NCBI GenBank assembly: GCA_030614245.1
Contig: JAUWKK010000129.1
Span: 1 to 7,449 of the forward strand
DNA from: Planctomycetota bacterium
GTDB lineage: Bacteria > Planctomycetota > PUPC01 > JABMSA01 > JAUWKK01
Reading direction: 5' to 3'
DNA length: 7,449 bases
The translations under genes and the position numbers were made by a program. Positions 1-5,827 of the stretch are shown here, in pieces (the stretch's first letter is position 1; the number at the start of each line of letters is the position of its first letter). The notes beneath the pieces were generated by a model that saw nothing but the letters and a program-made list of their open reading frames with translations, was not told where the DNA came from and ran no database searches.

Positions 1-1
1 C

Positions 2-169
2 CACATCTACGGCAGCTACTTCAGCCAAGTCGAGGCCGAGATAGAGAAGATCCGTAAGGAGCCCGACGTAACCGGCCGCGCGTGGCCGTCGGATCCTCCG
101 GCTCTCCAGATGAAGTTCGAAGAGGCCCGCCGCAAGATAGCGGAGAATCCGGATTACATGCGGGGATGA
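2..169 (+). CDS. 3' end of an unidentified protein-coding gene (partial)
   Basis: An open frame enters from the left edge and runs 55 codons to a TGA at 167-169. The visible C-terminal tail begins HIYGSYFSQVEAEIEKIRKE and ends ENPDYMRG. It is charged, with Lys/Glu-rich stretches likely to be helical and a central Pro-rich link (WPSDPPAL). Codon use, with G or C at most third positions, matches the other genes here, which supports it being real. I see no catalytic or metal-binding motif and do not recognise the family. The gene start lies outside the window. The downstream 480 bases contain no continuation, so this is probably the last gene of its transcription unit. Confidence 0.6.
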   Translation, partial: HIYGSYFSQVEAEIEKIRKEPDVTGRAWPSDPPALQMKFEEARRKIAENPDYMRG

Positions 170-215
170 GCCAGAGCGGCGGACCGGGCGTGCATCTGCC
201 AATCGAGGGAGTGGA

Positions 216-246
216 ACCACAGATGAACGCAGATGAACGCAGATAA
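216..246. repeat. Short tandem decamer repeat (AGATGAACGC)
   Basis: After ACCAC, the decamer AGATGAACGC occurs twice exactly (221-230, 231-240), followed by a partial third unit AGATAAG. Similar 'accacagatgaacgcagat' strings recur between genes in many environmental bacterial genomes, so this is probably one copy of a dispersed intergenic repeat. No coding function is apparent. Confidence 0.65.
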
Positions 247-299
247 GAAGGTGTGGATACCGAGATGGGGAATATGTTTGGCATGTAAATAGAATACCG

Positions 300-434
300 G
301 CAGGGTAGACACGTGAAGCAGAGCTTAGACGTGGATAAGACACGGCCAACCGAGGACGGTTGACCGTGGCGCCCGATGCAGGGTAGACACGTGAAGCAGA
401 GCTTAGACGTGGACGAGGCATGGCACCCGGCGGC
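300..434. repeat. Two direct copies of a 36-bp hairpin-forming repeat
   Basis: The same 36 bases occur at 300-335 and 378-413 without a mismatch, 78 bases apart. Each starts GCAGGGTAGACACGTG and ends CTTAGACGTGGA. Each contains the fold AAGC-AGA-GCTT, flanked on both sides by ACGT, so it can form an imperfect hairpin. Weaker similarity continues for about 22 bases after each copy (336-357 versus 414-434), mostly with transition differences, so the true unit is nearer 58 bases. On the minus strand both copies can be read as STSKLCFTCLPC, but only within an unconvincing ORF. It looks like a dispersed non-coding repeat partly duplicated in tandem. Two copies with related sequence between them do not make a CRISPR array. 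Confidence 0.8.
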
Positions 435-438
435 TCGC

Positions 439-553
439 AGCCCCAAAGGGGCGAATTAGAACAGCCCACGGCAACGCCGTGGGTCCAGAACATGAAATTG
501 GACAAGCCCTGAAAGGGCGTAGTAAGACAGCCCACGGCCCTGCCTGTGGTGGG
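439..553. repeat. Cluster of REP-like palindromes
   Basis: Four small hairpins follow each other. GCCCC-AAA-GGGGC lies at 440-452. CCCACGGC-AAC-GCCGTGGG, a perfect 8-bp stem, lies at 465-483. GCCCT-GAA-AGGGC lies at 506-518. A decayed CCCACGGC...GTGGTGGG lies at 531-553. The second and fourth hairpins both begin with the same ACAGCCCACGGC (461-472 and 527-538), so the cluster contains an imperfect internal duplication with a 66-base period. There is no U-tract after any stem, so these are not obvious intrinsic terminators. They resemble repetitive extragenic palindromes found in many copies in large environmental genomes. A role in mRNA 3'-end protection of the upstream gene is possible but not shown. 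Confidence 0.75.
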
Positions 554-573
554 TTAATCTGCGGTTCTACCCC

Positions 574-602
574 TTGACGCAAGCCGCTCTACCGGGTATG
601 GT
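574..602 (+). promoter_or_regulatory. Probable sigma-70 promoter of the phosphatase gene
   Basis: TTGACG (574-579) is followed after 17 bases by TATGGT (597-602). The -35 is near consensus and the -10 is weaker. Transcription would start near 609, giving an mRNA leader of about 40 bases before the ATG at 650. Confidence 0.5.
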
Positions 603-649
603 TTAATCACGCAAAGCCCCTCGTCCCTGTCCGTTACGGAGTCTTTCGG

Positions 650-1312
650 ATGAAACGCAAGCTGATTCCGGCGACGACCTTCATCGTCTTCGCGGCCGTC
701 GCTGCGTGCGCGGCATATCTGCTCTGGCCGCCGGAGACCGCGCCGAACCCGCGCGCCCAAGCGGGCGGCGACACTCCCGCCACTGAAGATCGCGCCGCAC
801 GCGCCAAACGCCCGGCGACATGGGCTCAGCCGCTCATACTGCCCGGCTGCCCGAACCTGCACAAGGTCTCCGAAAGCCTCTACCGTGGCGCTCAGCCATC
901 CGCCGAAGGAATGAAACAGCTCAAGAAGCTCGGGATCAGGACGATCGTCAATCTCCGCTCCTTCCACTCCGACCGGGACGAGATCGGCGATCTCGACCTC
1001 AACTACGAACACATCACAATGAAGGCCTGGCACCCCGAGGACAAGGAGATCATTCGCTTTCTCAAGATCGTCACCGACAAGAGCAAGACGCCGGTCTTCG
1101 TCCACTGCCGGTATGGAGCCGACCGCACCGGCACGATGTGCGTCGTCTACCGCGTCGCGATCCAGGGCTGGAGCAAGAAAGATGCCATCAAAGAGATGAA
1201 GGACGGCGGCTATAACTTCCACGGCGTCTGGCAGAACCTGCTCCGATATATCAACAAGCTCGATATCGAGAAGATGAAGCGGAAAGCGGGGATAGAGAAG
1301 CAGAACGAATAG
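650..1312 (+). CDS. Exported dual-specificity/tyrosine phosphatase family protein
   Basis: This 220-residue protein carries the cysteine-phosphatase signature H152-C-R-Y-G-A-D-R159-T-G, the HCX5R P-loop of protein tyrosine and dual-specificity phosphatases, with C153 as nucleophile and R159 as phosphate binder. The family-typical 'LYRGAQPS' (77-84) and 'LGIRTIVNLR' (94-103) segments precede it. The loop around WHPED (127-131) is where the general acid would be expected. Residues 1-27 form a positively charged start plus hydrophobic stretch. V17-A18-A19-C20 could be a lipobox, so the protein may be a lipoprotein, a membrane-anchored protein or a signal-peptide protein. Either way the catalytic domain should lie outside the cytoplasm after a Pro/Ala-rich linker (28-60). 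The ATG is preceded by GGAG (638-641) with 8-base spacing. The natural substrate cannot be read from the sequence and could be a phosphoprotein, an inositol phosphate or another phosphoester. It is followed by rplC, which has its own promoter. Confidence 0.9.
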   Translation: MKRKLIPATTFIVFAAVAACAAYLLWPPETAPNPRAQAGGDTPATEDRAARAKRPATWAQPLILPGCPNLHKVSESLYRGAQPSAEGMKQLKKLGIRTIVNLRSFHSDRDEIGDLDLNYEHITMKAWHPEDKEIIRFLKIVTDKSKTPVFVHCRYGADRTGTMCVVYRVAIQGWSKKDAIKEMKDGGYNFHGVWQNLLRYINKLDIEKMKRKAGIEKQNE

Positions 1313-1328
1313 GAGCCCGCGGAGCCGC

Positions 1329-1356
1329 CCGCGCCAATCGCGGATTCCACGTTTTT
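1329..1356 (+). terminator. Weak possible terminator after the phosphatase gene
   Basis: CCGCG (1329-1333) and CGCGG (1339-1343) form a 5-bp GC stem around CCAAT. A run of five T follows at 1352-1356, but 8 bases beyond the stem, which is further than in a typical intrinsic terminator. The position between a gene end and the next promoter fits termination. Confidence 0.3.
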
Positions 1357-1360
1357 GTGC

Positions 1361-1389
1361 TTGCAAATGCTGCTCTGAATCGCTACAAT
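1361..1389 (+). promoter_or_regulatory. Strong sigma-70-type promoter of rplC
   Basis: TTGCAA (1361-1366), a 17-base spacer and TACAAT (1384-1389) match the housekeeping consensus closely. Transcription would begin near 1396, giving a leader of roughly 45 bases. A dedicated promoter here supports rplC being expressed independently of any upstream S10-operon gene. Confidence 0.75.
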
Positions 1390-1439
1390 GTTGAGTAAGT
1401 TACGTCATCGAACTGCTTCGCTGATTGCGAGGGATACAC

Positions 1440-2099
1440 ATGATAGCCGGGGTGCTGGGCAAGAAACTTGGAATGGCCGAGATTTTCACCGAAGACGGGG
1501 AATGCGTCCCCGTTACGGTGTTGCACGCAGGGCCCTGCACGGTGCTGCAGGTTCGCTCTACCGAGAAAGACGGCTACCAGGCCGTCCAGCTTGGATTTGA
1601 AGACAAGAAGCGGCATCGTGCCAACAAGCCCGAGACCGGCCATGTCAAAAAAGCCAACGCCGAACCCAAGAAATTCATCGGTGAGGTCCCCTGGGACGGC
1701 GAAGACGAGGTCGAGCTGGGCCAGAGCATCGGTGTCGAGGTATTCGAGGGCGTCAAATATGTTGACGTGACGGGCAAGTCGAAGGGGCACGGCTTCACGG
1801 GCGTTGTGCGTCGTCATCACTTCGCGGGTGGTCCCGCCACGCACGGCCAGGGTAACCGCCACCGTTCACCGGGCTCCATCGGCCAGTCGTCCTATCCATC
1901 GAGAGTCTTCAAGGGCATGCGCATGCCGGGCCACATGGGTGTCGAGAAGAACACCGCGCGCAATCTCATCATTGTGAAAATCGACCCCGAGACCAACACG
2001 ATAGCCGTAAAAGGCGCCGTCCCCGGCCACAATGGCTCATACATCACCATCCGCCGTGCCAAGGCCCAGCGCAAGGGTGTGATGCATAAAAACCAGTAA
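1440..2099 (+). CDS. rplC: 50S ribosomal protein L3 (uL3)
   Basis: This 219-residue protein is a complete bacterial L3, which binds 23S rRNA early in large-subunit assembly and sends a loop towards the peptidyl transferase centre. The N-terminus MIAGVLGKKLGM and the long basic signature (KGHGFTGVVRRHHF at 115-128, then HGQGNRHRSPGSIGQSS at 135-151 and RVFKGMRMPGHMG at 155-167) are diagnostic. Q149 in 'GSIGQ' aligns with the glutamine methylated by PrmB in E. coli. I chose the ATG at 1440 because GAGGG (1429-1433) lies six bases upstream and the product then starts as L3 proteins normally do. A TTG at 1425 would add five residues. Oddly, no rpsJ precedes it and no rplD, rplW or rplB follows, so it sits outside the usual S10 operon. 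Its last codon and stop (CAG TAA) are the first bases of a CAGT-heptad array. Length is slightly above the usual 205-215. Confidence 0.97.
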   Translation: MIAGVLGKKLGMAEIFTEDGECVPVTVLHAGPCTVLQVRSTEKDGYQAVQLGFEDKKRHRANKPETGHVKKANAEPKKFIGEVPWDGEDEVELGQSIGVEVFEGVKYVDVTGKSKGHGFTGVVRRHHFAGGPATHGQGNRHRSPGSIGQSSYPSRVFKGMRMPGHMGVEKNTARNLIIVKIDPETNTIAVKGAVPGHNGSYITIRRAKAQRKGVMHKNQ

Positions 2100-2173
2100 C
2101 CAGTAAGCAGTAACCAGTAAGCAGTGAAGAATGATGATACTGGCCACTGGCCACTGATGACTGATCACTGGGG
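2094..2173. repeat. Inverted array of CAGT heptads between two convergent genes
   Basis: Five forward heptads of form CAGTnnn fill 2094-2128. Ten bases (GAATGATGAT, 2129-2138) separate them from five reverse heptads of form ACTGnnn at 2139-2173. The first four forward units are an exact duplicate of the 14-mer CAGTAACCAGTAAG. The two halves could pair as 4-bp CAGT/ACTG stems interrupted by 3-base internal loops, so a folded transcript would be weak. The array overlaps the stop codons of rplC (TAA, 2097-2099) and of the minus-strand beta-helix gene (TGA, complement of 2165-2167). It resembles in style the short tandem heptanucleotide (STRR) repeats known in filamentous cyanobacteria. A role as a bidirectional gene end is possible. 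Confidence 0.85.
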
Positions 2174-3721
2174 AGTCCAGTACATGTTGTCGGTCCCCAG
2201 GTCCTCGAATCCCGCTGCACCGAGGTCACCCAGATCGTTCAGGGAACGACAGTTGTTCGATAGCGTTCCAAACGTGACGGTCTTGCGAGAAAAAGCGACC
2301 CGGTTGTCATGCGAGATGCATTTCTCGGCGCGCCTGAAGTATATTGCCGAGCCCCACGCGCCCAGAATCGTGTTGTGGCATATCTTGATTCCTTTCACCA
2401 TCGTGGTGCTCGAGCCGGCGTGTACGCCGAAGTTCGTCCCGCCTATGCGGTTGTAGGCCACGAGCACGTCACTGACGTCGACGGCAACCGAACCCCCTAC
2501 ACCGCCATCAAGGAAGATGTTACCGACAACTATTGTGCCCGTAGGAATTCGCGTTCCATTGAGATTCGGCGTCACGTGGATGCCGTTGCCGTTTGGGTGA
2601 TACACGCGGAATCCCGCGACGATGCCATTCCTGCCGCAGAAGGTCATTGCACAAAGAGGGCCGGTGATAACAGGATATCCAACGCCGACGATCGCACAGT
2701 CGTTGCGTTGCACAGCCCTCGTCAACGAGACAGGCTCATCAGGATCCGCAGGCGGGTAGACGAATACCTTGACCGGCCCCTGCACTTGATCCAGTGCGCC
2801 GCTGCCGGTGTTGAAGAGACGCTCCCAGGTCTTGAAGGCCGTCTCGTAGGAGAGTCCGTCGTTATTGTCGTCACCGTTGGCATAATCCAAGTAGAACACG
2901 TTGCCTTCTGGATAGGCCGAATTCGGCGGAATCAGGCCGTAGGGTGCATTCGTCACGGGATCAGCCTGGAATTCCTGGAGAATCGTCACCGTCGGGCCGT
3001 TCGGATTGCCGACAGCCAGGCCAAGGCCCGCTTGTATCTCGCGAACGGTGCCCAGTTCGGCCGCCGTCTTGCCCCCGATCGTGTGAGCTTCACCTGCCTT
3101 CAAGGCGAATGCAACGCTTGTAATCCGTTGGCGCGGCAGGAGTTCCTCCCCGCCAATCGTCACGCCCAAGTATATGCTGTCCCCCGAGAGATACCCGCCG
3201 TTCAGCGGGTTGACCGAGCCCAGCAGGACATTGTAGATGCCTCTATTGACGAGAATGTTGGCATGCGTCTCCGTCCAGAGCTGATCGGCGATGAAGCTGT
3301 AATCAACCAGTACGGTCTGCCCGTCTGCGATTGAGCTCTGCGCGATGCGGCCGATCTTACCGTCGGCCAAGTTCAGCCAATAGTCTATGCCTTCGTCATA
3401 AGTCGTGTCGTCATCGGTATTTGTGACGGTTGATCCCCCGGCCGACAGATTATCGTGGGCGAGGGAGACGCCCGCTGTTCCGGCCAGGACGATCTCTTCG
3501 TCAACCACTTCGGGCTGGCCGGCCTCCCCATCATACAGCGAGAACGTCATCTCGATGGTGTCGTTCACGGGCGCACCGGCGTGATCGGTCAGCCGCCCCT
3601 GGTAGTTGATGAGTGGCGGAACCGAGTCGGCGGAAGAAACCGCAGGGAAAACCACAAAAAACAGTGCAATTAGTGCGGCAGACAGGCCTTTCCGCGTGCA
3701 ATAATAATGATACAGTAGCAT
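2165..3721 (-). CDS. Secreted protein with YQGRL-type domain and parallel beta-helix
   Basis: The product has 518 residues. A signal peptide spans about 1-31 (hydrophobic LSAALIALFFVVFPAV, likely cut at VSSA/D). Residues 36-70 contain 'INYQGRL...GAPVNDTIEMTFSLYD', and about 195-223 contain 'LLPRQRITSVAFALKAGEA' plus 'IGGKTAAELG'. This pairing occurs in large secreted proteins of Planctomycetes and related bacteria. From about 275, 'GNVFYLDYANGDDNNDGLS' resembles the entry to pectate-lyase-like beta-helix proteins. Residues 340-480 show repeated short strands with Asn/Gly turns (VVGNIFLDGG, VLVAYNRIGG, IKICHNTILG), as in right-handed beta-helices. No catalytic residues are evident, so polysaccharide binding or a surface structural role is only inference. 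The start at 3721 has GGAG with 7-base spacing. A start 30 codons upstream at 3811 falls inside the promoter -10 and is rejected. The last codon and stop are CAG TGA from the heptad array. Confidence 0.85.
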   Translation of the reverse strand: MLLYHYYCTRKGLSAALIALFFVVFPAVSSADSVPPLINYQGRLTDHAGAPVNDTIEMTFSLYDGEAGQPEVVDEEIVLAGTAGVSLAHDNLSAGGSTVTNTDDDTTYDEGIDYWLNLADGKIGRIAQSSIADGQTVLVDYSFIADQLWTETHANILVNRGIYNVLLGSVNPLNGGYLSGDSIYLGVTIGGEELLPRQRITSVAFALKAGEAHTIGGKTAAELGTVREIQAGLGLAVGNPNGPTVTILQEFQADPVTNAPYGLIPPNSAYPEGNVFYLDYANGDDNNDGLSYETAFKTWERLFNTGSGALDQVQGPVKVFVYPPADPDEPVSLTRAVQRNDCAIVGVGYPVITGPLCAMTFCGRNGIVAGFRVYHPNGNGIHVTPNLNGTRIPTGTIVVGNIFLDGGVGGSVAVDVSDVLVAYNRIGGTNFGVHAGSSTTMVKGIKICHNTILGAWGSAIYFRRAEKCISHDNRVAFSRKTVTFGTLSNNCRSLNDLGDLGAAGFEDLGTDNMYWTPQ

Positions 3722-3809
3722 TGAAAGTCTCCGCTGCTCAGTAACACTTCCAAGATCAAGGGTTATCCGAAAGTCCGGGTTAATCCCCGGGCAGACTCTC
3801 TTATAGTAC

Positions 3810-3838
3810 ATGATACCCTATTCTCGGGTATGTTGCAA
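3810..3838 (-). promoter_or_regulatory. Sigma-70 promoter of the beta-helix gene, with an inverted repeat in its spacer
   Basis: On the minus strand TTGCAA (3838-3833), a 17-base spacer and TATCAT (3815-3810) form a good housekeeping promoter. Transcription would start near 3803, giving a leader of about 80 bases. The inverted repeat ATACCC...GGGTAT (plus-strand 3813-3818 and 3826-3831, 7-base centre) covers part of the -10 and the spacer, a position where a repressor could block RNA polymerase. The leader also contains a CCGGG...CCCGG pair at 3776-3791. Confidence 0.6.
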
Positions 3839-3845
3839 GTTCGAA

Positions 3846-4153
3846 AAGAAATAGCCTCGGACATTTATATAGCCCCCCTGCATTCGCCGGGGCTTACCTG
3901 ATGACGGCAAACGCTCTGCCATTCTGAGTTTGACGACGGCATGATGAACGTGCAAGTGGTGAAAGATGCTTCGCTAAAGCTGAGCATGACCGGAAAGGAA
4001 TGTCATTCTGTCTCCCCGCCCATACTGCCCCCCTCAAAAGGCGAGACACACAAGATCCGGCACGGCCTGACGGGTATGACCCCAGATCGTGGGGTATGCT
4101 GGCCAACCGTGCTCCAGAGGCAATGGATGTTTCCAACCCGAATCGCGAGCGAG
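3846..4153. other. Gene-free stretch with a probable degenerate dispersed-repeat relic
   Basis: No convincing gene lies here. The open frames lack ribosome sites, have no protein-like composition and run through palindromes. CATTCTG occurs at both 3920-3926 and 4004-4010. On the minus strand, the region between resembles the 'cagaatgac...tcatgctcagc...gcgaagcatc' repeats scattered through many environmental genomes, in decayed form. A small hairpin ACCCCA-GATCG-TGGGGT lies at 4079-4095. Otherwise I see nothing. Confidence 0.45.
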
Positions 4154-4361
4154 CTGATTCCTGGCCGCGTAGCGGCCAAGGCATATAGCCTGGGGCTTCA
4201 GCCCCAGGAATCAGTTCGCATAATATCTGTGCCCTGGAGGGGCACGGGAAATATTCCTTATCCTCCGCCCCTCCAGGGCGGATTCCGTCTTGTCGTCCTC
4301 AACCTGGGGCTCGAAGCCCCAAGCTATATGCCCCCCGGCTCTCAGCGGCTTCGCAGCGAAG
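4154..4361. repeat. Large composite palindrome built of nested hairpins
   Basis: CTGATTCCTGG (4154-4164) is the exact reverse complement of CCAGGAATCAG (4204-4214). They enclose TGGCCGC-GTA-GCGGCCA (4162-4178) and CTGGGGC-TTCA-GCCCCAG (4190-4207), so a three-way junction could form. Further hairpins lie at 4229-4245 (GTGCCC/GGGCAC), 4265-4281 (CCGCCC/GGGCGG), 4305-4321 (TGGGGCT/AGCCCCA) and 4349-4361 (CTTCG/CGAAG). Modules are mirrored at a larger scale. GCCCTGGAGGGGC (4231-4243) is the exact reverse complement of 4267-4279. About 29 bases at 4180-4208 return, nearly identical, inverted at 4303-4331. Both pairs centre near 4255, so roughly 4180-4331 is one long imperfect inverted repeat. This looks like a complex REP-type element inserted upstream of dprA. 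It encodes nothing recognisable. Confidence 0.85.
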
Positions 4362-4517
4362 AGACGACGCCGCTCCCGGGCCTACCGGACGTTGACGCGC
4401 AAAATCGCGCCTGACGGCCTGCAATTCTTCGCCAGACCCAGCCTTCCACACATCCTCACATTCGCGGCATACTAGATTCCCCACGATTGGAGGTCAGACT
4501 CTCAGCGGATCATTGCC

Positions 4518-4545
4518 TTGAAAACACCACCATCGAGTGTACAAT
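4518..4545 (+). promoter_or_regulatory. Sigma-70-type promoter of dprA
   Basis: TTGAAA (4518-4523), a 16-base spacer and TACAAT (4540-4545) match the housekeeping consensus. Transcription would begin near 4552, about 30 bases before the ATG at 4584. The frame can be read back to the TTG of the -35 itself, which argues that translation starts downstream. Confidence 0.65.
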
Positions 4546-4583
4546 ACTTCTCTGGAAGAAGCACCCTTCTGGCGGAACAAACG

Positions 4584-5699
4584 ATGCCTGAGATTGACGA
4601 ACTGGTGGCGCTGGTGCGGCTGAACCTCGTGCGTGGTGTCGGTGCTCGAACGCTTCAACGCCTGGTCAACGAGTTTGGTTCGGCGCAAGACGCCCTGTCC
4701 GCGTCACCCGTCCAACTGCGCCGCGTGCAGGGTGTCTGCGAGGAGGCCGCTGAATACATTGCGGGCGACGACGACGAAGCTTTACGCGAGATCGAACGAG
4801 CCGAGGCAGCCGGCGCCCGCATCATCTCGCTCACCGATCGCGAGTATCCGGTCAATCTCAAATCGATCTATGATCCGCCGGTCGTGCTATACGTTCGCGG
4901 TGAACTCCGGCCGGAAGACAGCTTCGCAGTCGGAATAGTCGGTGCGCGTTCAGCCACGCCGTACGGCAAGAAGCAGAGCCTCCGGCTGGCCGGCGGGCTG
5001 GCTCTCGCGGGTTGCTGCGTCGTGAGCGGGCTCGCGCGCGGGATCGATGCACACGCACATCACGGATGTCTCGATGCCGGCGGCCGGACGATCGCCGTGC
5101 TTGCCTGCGGGGTCGACCGCACCTATCCGCCCGAGAACCGCGACCTCGCCGAAGAGATCGCCGAATCGGGCGCTGTCATCTCGGAGTTCCCTATGGGTAT
5201 CCCGCCAAAGCGCGGCCACTTTCCCCGGCGCAATCGTGTCATCTCAGGGCTCTCGCTTGCCGTGGTGATAGTGGAAGCCGGCGCGCGCAGCGGAGCTCTG
5301 ATAACAGCCAAGTGGGCGGCGGAACAGAACCGCGACGTGATGGCCGTGCCGGGATCGATAGAAAGCCCTGCCAGCGTCGGATGCCATCGCCTGATACGCG
5401 ACGGAGCCAAACTCGTCACCTGTCCAGGGGACATCCTCGAAGAACTTCGGCCACACACTGGAGCCGCCGGCACCGGCCTGCCAGATGCTCCGCCCCGTGA
5501 GGAAAAGCCCATCATCCCGCCGAGCCTCTCGGACGATGAGCGGGCGATATTCGACGTGCTCTCAACCGAGCCGAGGCACATCGACGAGATTGCCGCGGAG
5601 GCCGGACGTCCCGTGGCCGCTGTCTCCGGCACGCTCATGATGCTCGAAATCAAGAAGCTCGCAGTTCAACTGCCCGGCAAGATGTTCATCAGGGATTGA
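4584..5699 (+). CDS. dprA: DNA-processing protein DprA (Smf)
   Basis: DprA binds single-stranded DNA in the cytoplasm, protects incoming DNA and loads RecA during natural transformation. The 371-residue protein shows the full domain order: a helix-hairpin-helix-like N-terminus (about 12-60, 'VRGVGARTLQRL...VQGV'), the Rossmann-like core (about 80-290) and a C-terminal winged helix (about 313-370, 'HIDEIAAEAGRPVAAVSGTL'). Core hallmarks are GARSATPYG (120-128), SGLARGIDAHAH (148-159), GHFPRRNRVISGL (211-223), VEAGARSGALITA (230-242) and VPG (255-257). The ATG at 4584 is chosen because it follows the promoter by about 40 bases and gives a normal N-terminus. Its ribosome site is weak (GGCGG about nine bases upstream). 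The gene appears to stand alone; topA, a frequent neighbour, is not present. DprA is widespread, including in bacteria not known to be transformable, so competence does not follow. Confidence 0.97.
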   Translation: MPEIDELVALVRLNLVRGVGARTLQRLVNEFGSAQDALSASPVQLRRVQGVCEEAAEYIAGDDDEALREIERAEAAGARIISLTDREYPVNLKSIYDPPVVLYVRGELRPEDSFAVGIVGARSATPYGKKQSLRLAGGLALAGCCVVSGLARGIDAHAHHGCLDAGGRTIAVLACGVDRTYPPENRDLAEEIAESGAVISEFPMGIPPKRGHFPRRNRVISGLSLAVVIVEAGARSGALITAKWAAEQNRDVMAVPGSIESPASVGCHRLIRDGAKLVTCPGDILEELRPHTGAAGTGLPDAPPREEKPIIPPSLSDDERAIFDVLSTEPRHIDEIAAEAGRPVAAVSGTLMMLEIKKLAVQLPGKMFIRD

Positions 5700-5763
5700 T
5701 GGGCGATTCTCCAGGCGCGGCCATTGGCATCCGTCATCTTCGTGATGCGGCAGCCGGCAGGCG

Positions 5764-5780
5764 CCGAGCTCTGCTCGGTT
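5764..5780 (+). terminator. Short hairpin after dprA, possible weak terminator
   Basis: CCGAGC-TCT-GCTCGG (5764-5778) is a perfect 6-bp stem followed by only TT, so it is a poor intrinsic terminator. It abuts the -35 of the next promoter and could equally be an operator or chance structure. Confidence 0.3.
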
Positions 5781-5807
5781 GAGATGCGGCAAAATGCCGG
5801 GTATAAT
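5779..5807 (+). promoter_or_regulatory. Strong promoter of the TolB-like/CBM-like gene, with a very short leader
   Basis: TTGAGA (5779-5784), a 17-base spacer and a perfect TATAAT (5802-5807) form the best -10 in the window. Transcription should begin near 5814, exactly where the ribosome site AGGGGAG (5814-5820) begins. The mRNA would have a leader of only about 14 bases. Confidence 0.75.
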
Positions 5808-5827
5808 GACCCCAGGGGAGCAGCGCA

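Noticed and set aside
300..413. Minimal CRISPR array (36-base repeat, 42-base spacer)
   Set aside because: There are only two units, similarity runs on into the spacer, and no cas gene or further unit is present.
21..446. 141-codon minus-strand frame containing the repeated peptide STSKLCFTCLPC
   Set aside because: The repetition comes from the 36-bp DNA repeat. The frame runs through several non-coding palindromes and overlaps the partial gene at 2-169.
554..1366. 270-codon minus-strand open frame opposite the phosphatase gene
   Set aside because: It lies wholly across a clear HCX5R phosphatase gene on the plus strand, has low-complexity Ala/Val/Arg/Asp-rich composition and matches no family. 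It is a mirror frame of a GC-rich gene.
2309..3334. 341-codon plus-strand open frame opposite the beta-helix gene
   Set aside because: The minus-strand product has a signal peptide, recognisable domains, promoter and ribosome site. The plus-strand reading is Arg/His-rich with no domain and no ribosome site, as expected for an antisense frame.
3722..3811. Upstream start (3811) for the beta-helix protein, adding 30 residues
   Set aside because: That ATG falls inside the -10 hexamer of the promoter, and the added residues would place a polar stretch before the signal peptide. The ATG at 3721 has a good ribosome site.
3941..4414. 157-codon plus-strand frame between the beta-helix gene and dprA
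   Set aside because: It passes through the whole composite palindrome, has no ribosome site and shows no domain. The coding potential comes from GC-rich repeats.
5727..5748. Inverted repeat GCATC...GATGC between dprA and the next gene
   Set aside because: A 5-bp stem with a 12-base loop and no U-tract is within chance expectation, though the surrounding string may be a decayed dispersed repeat.
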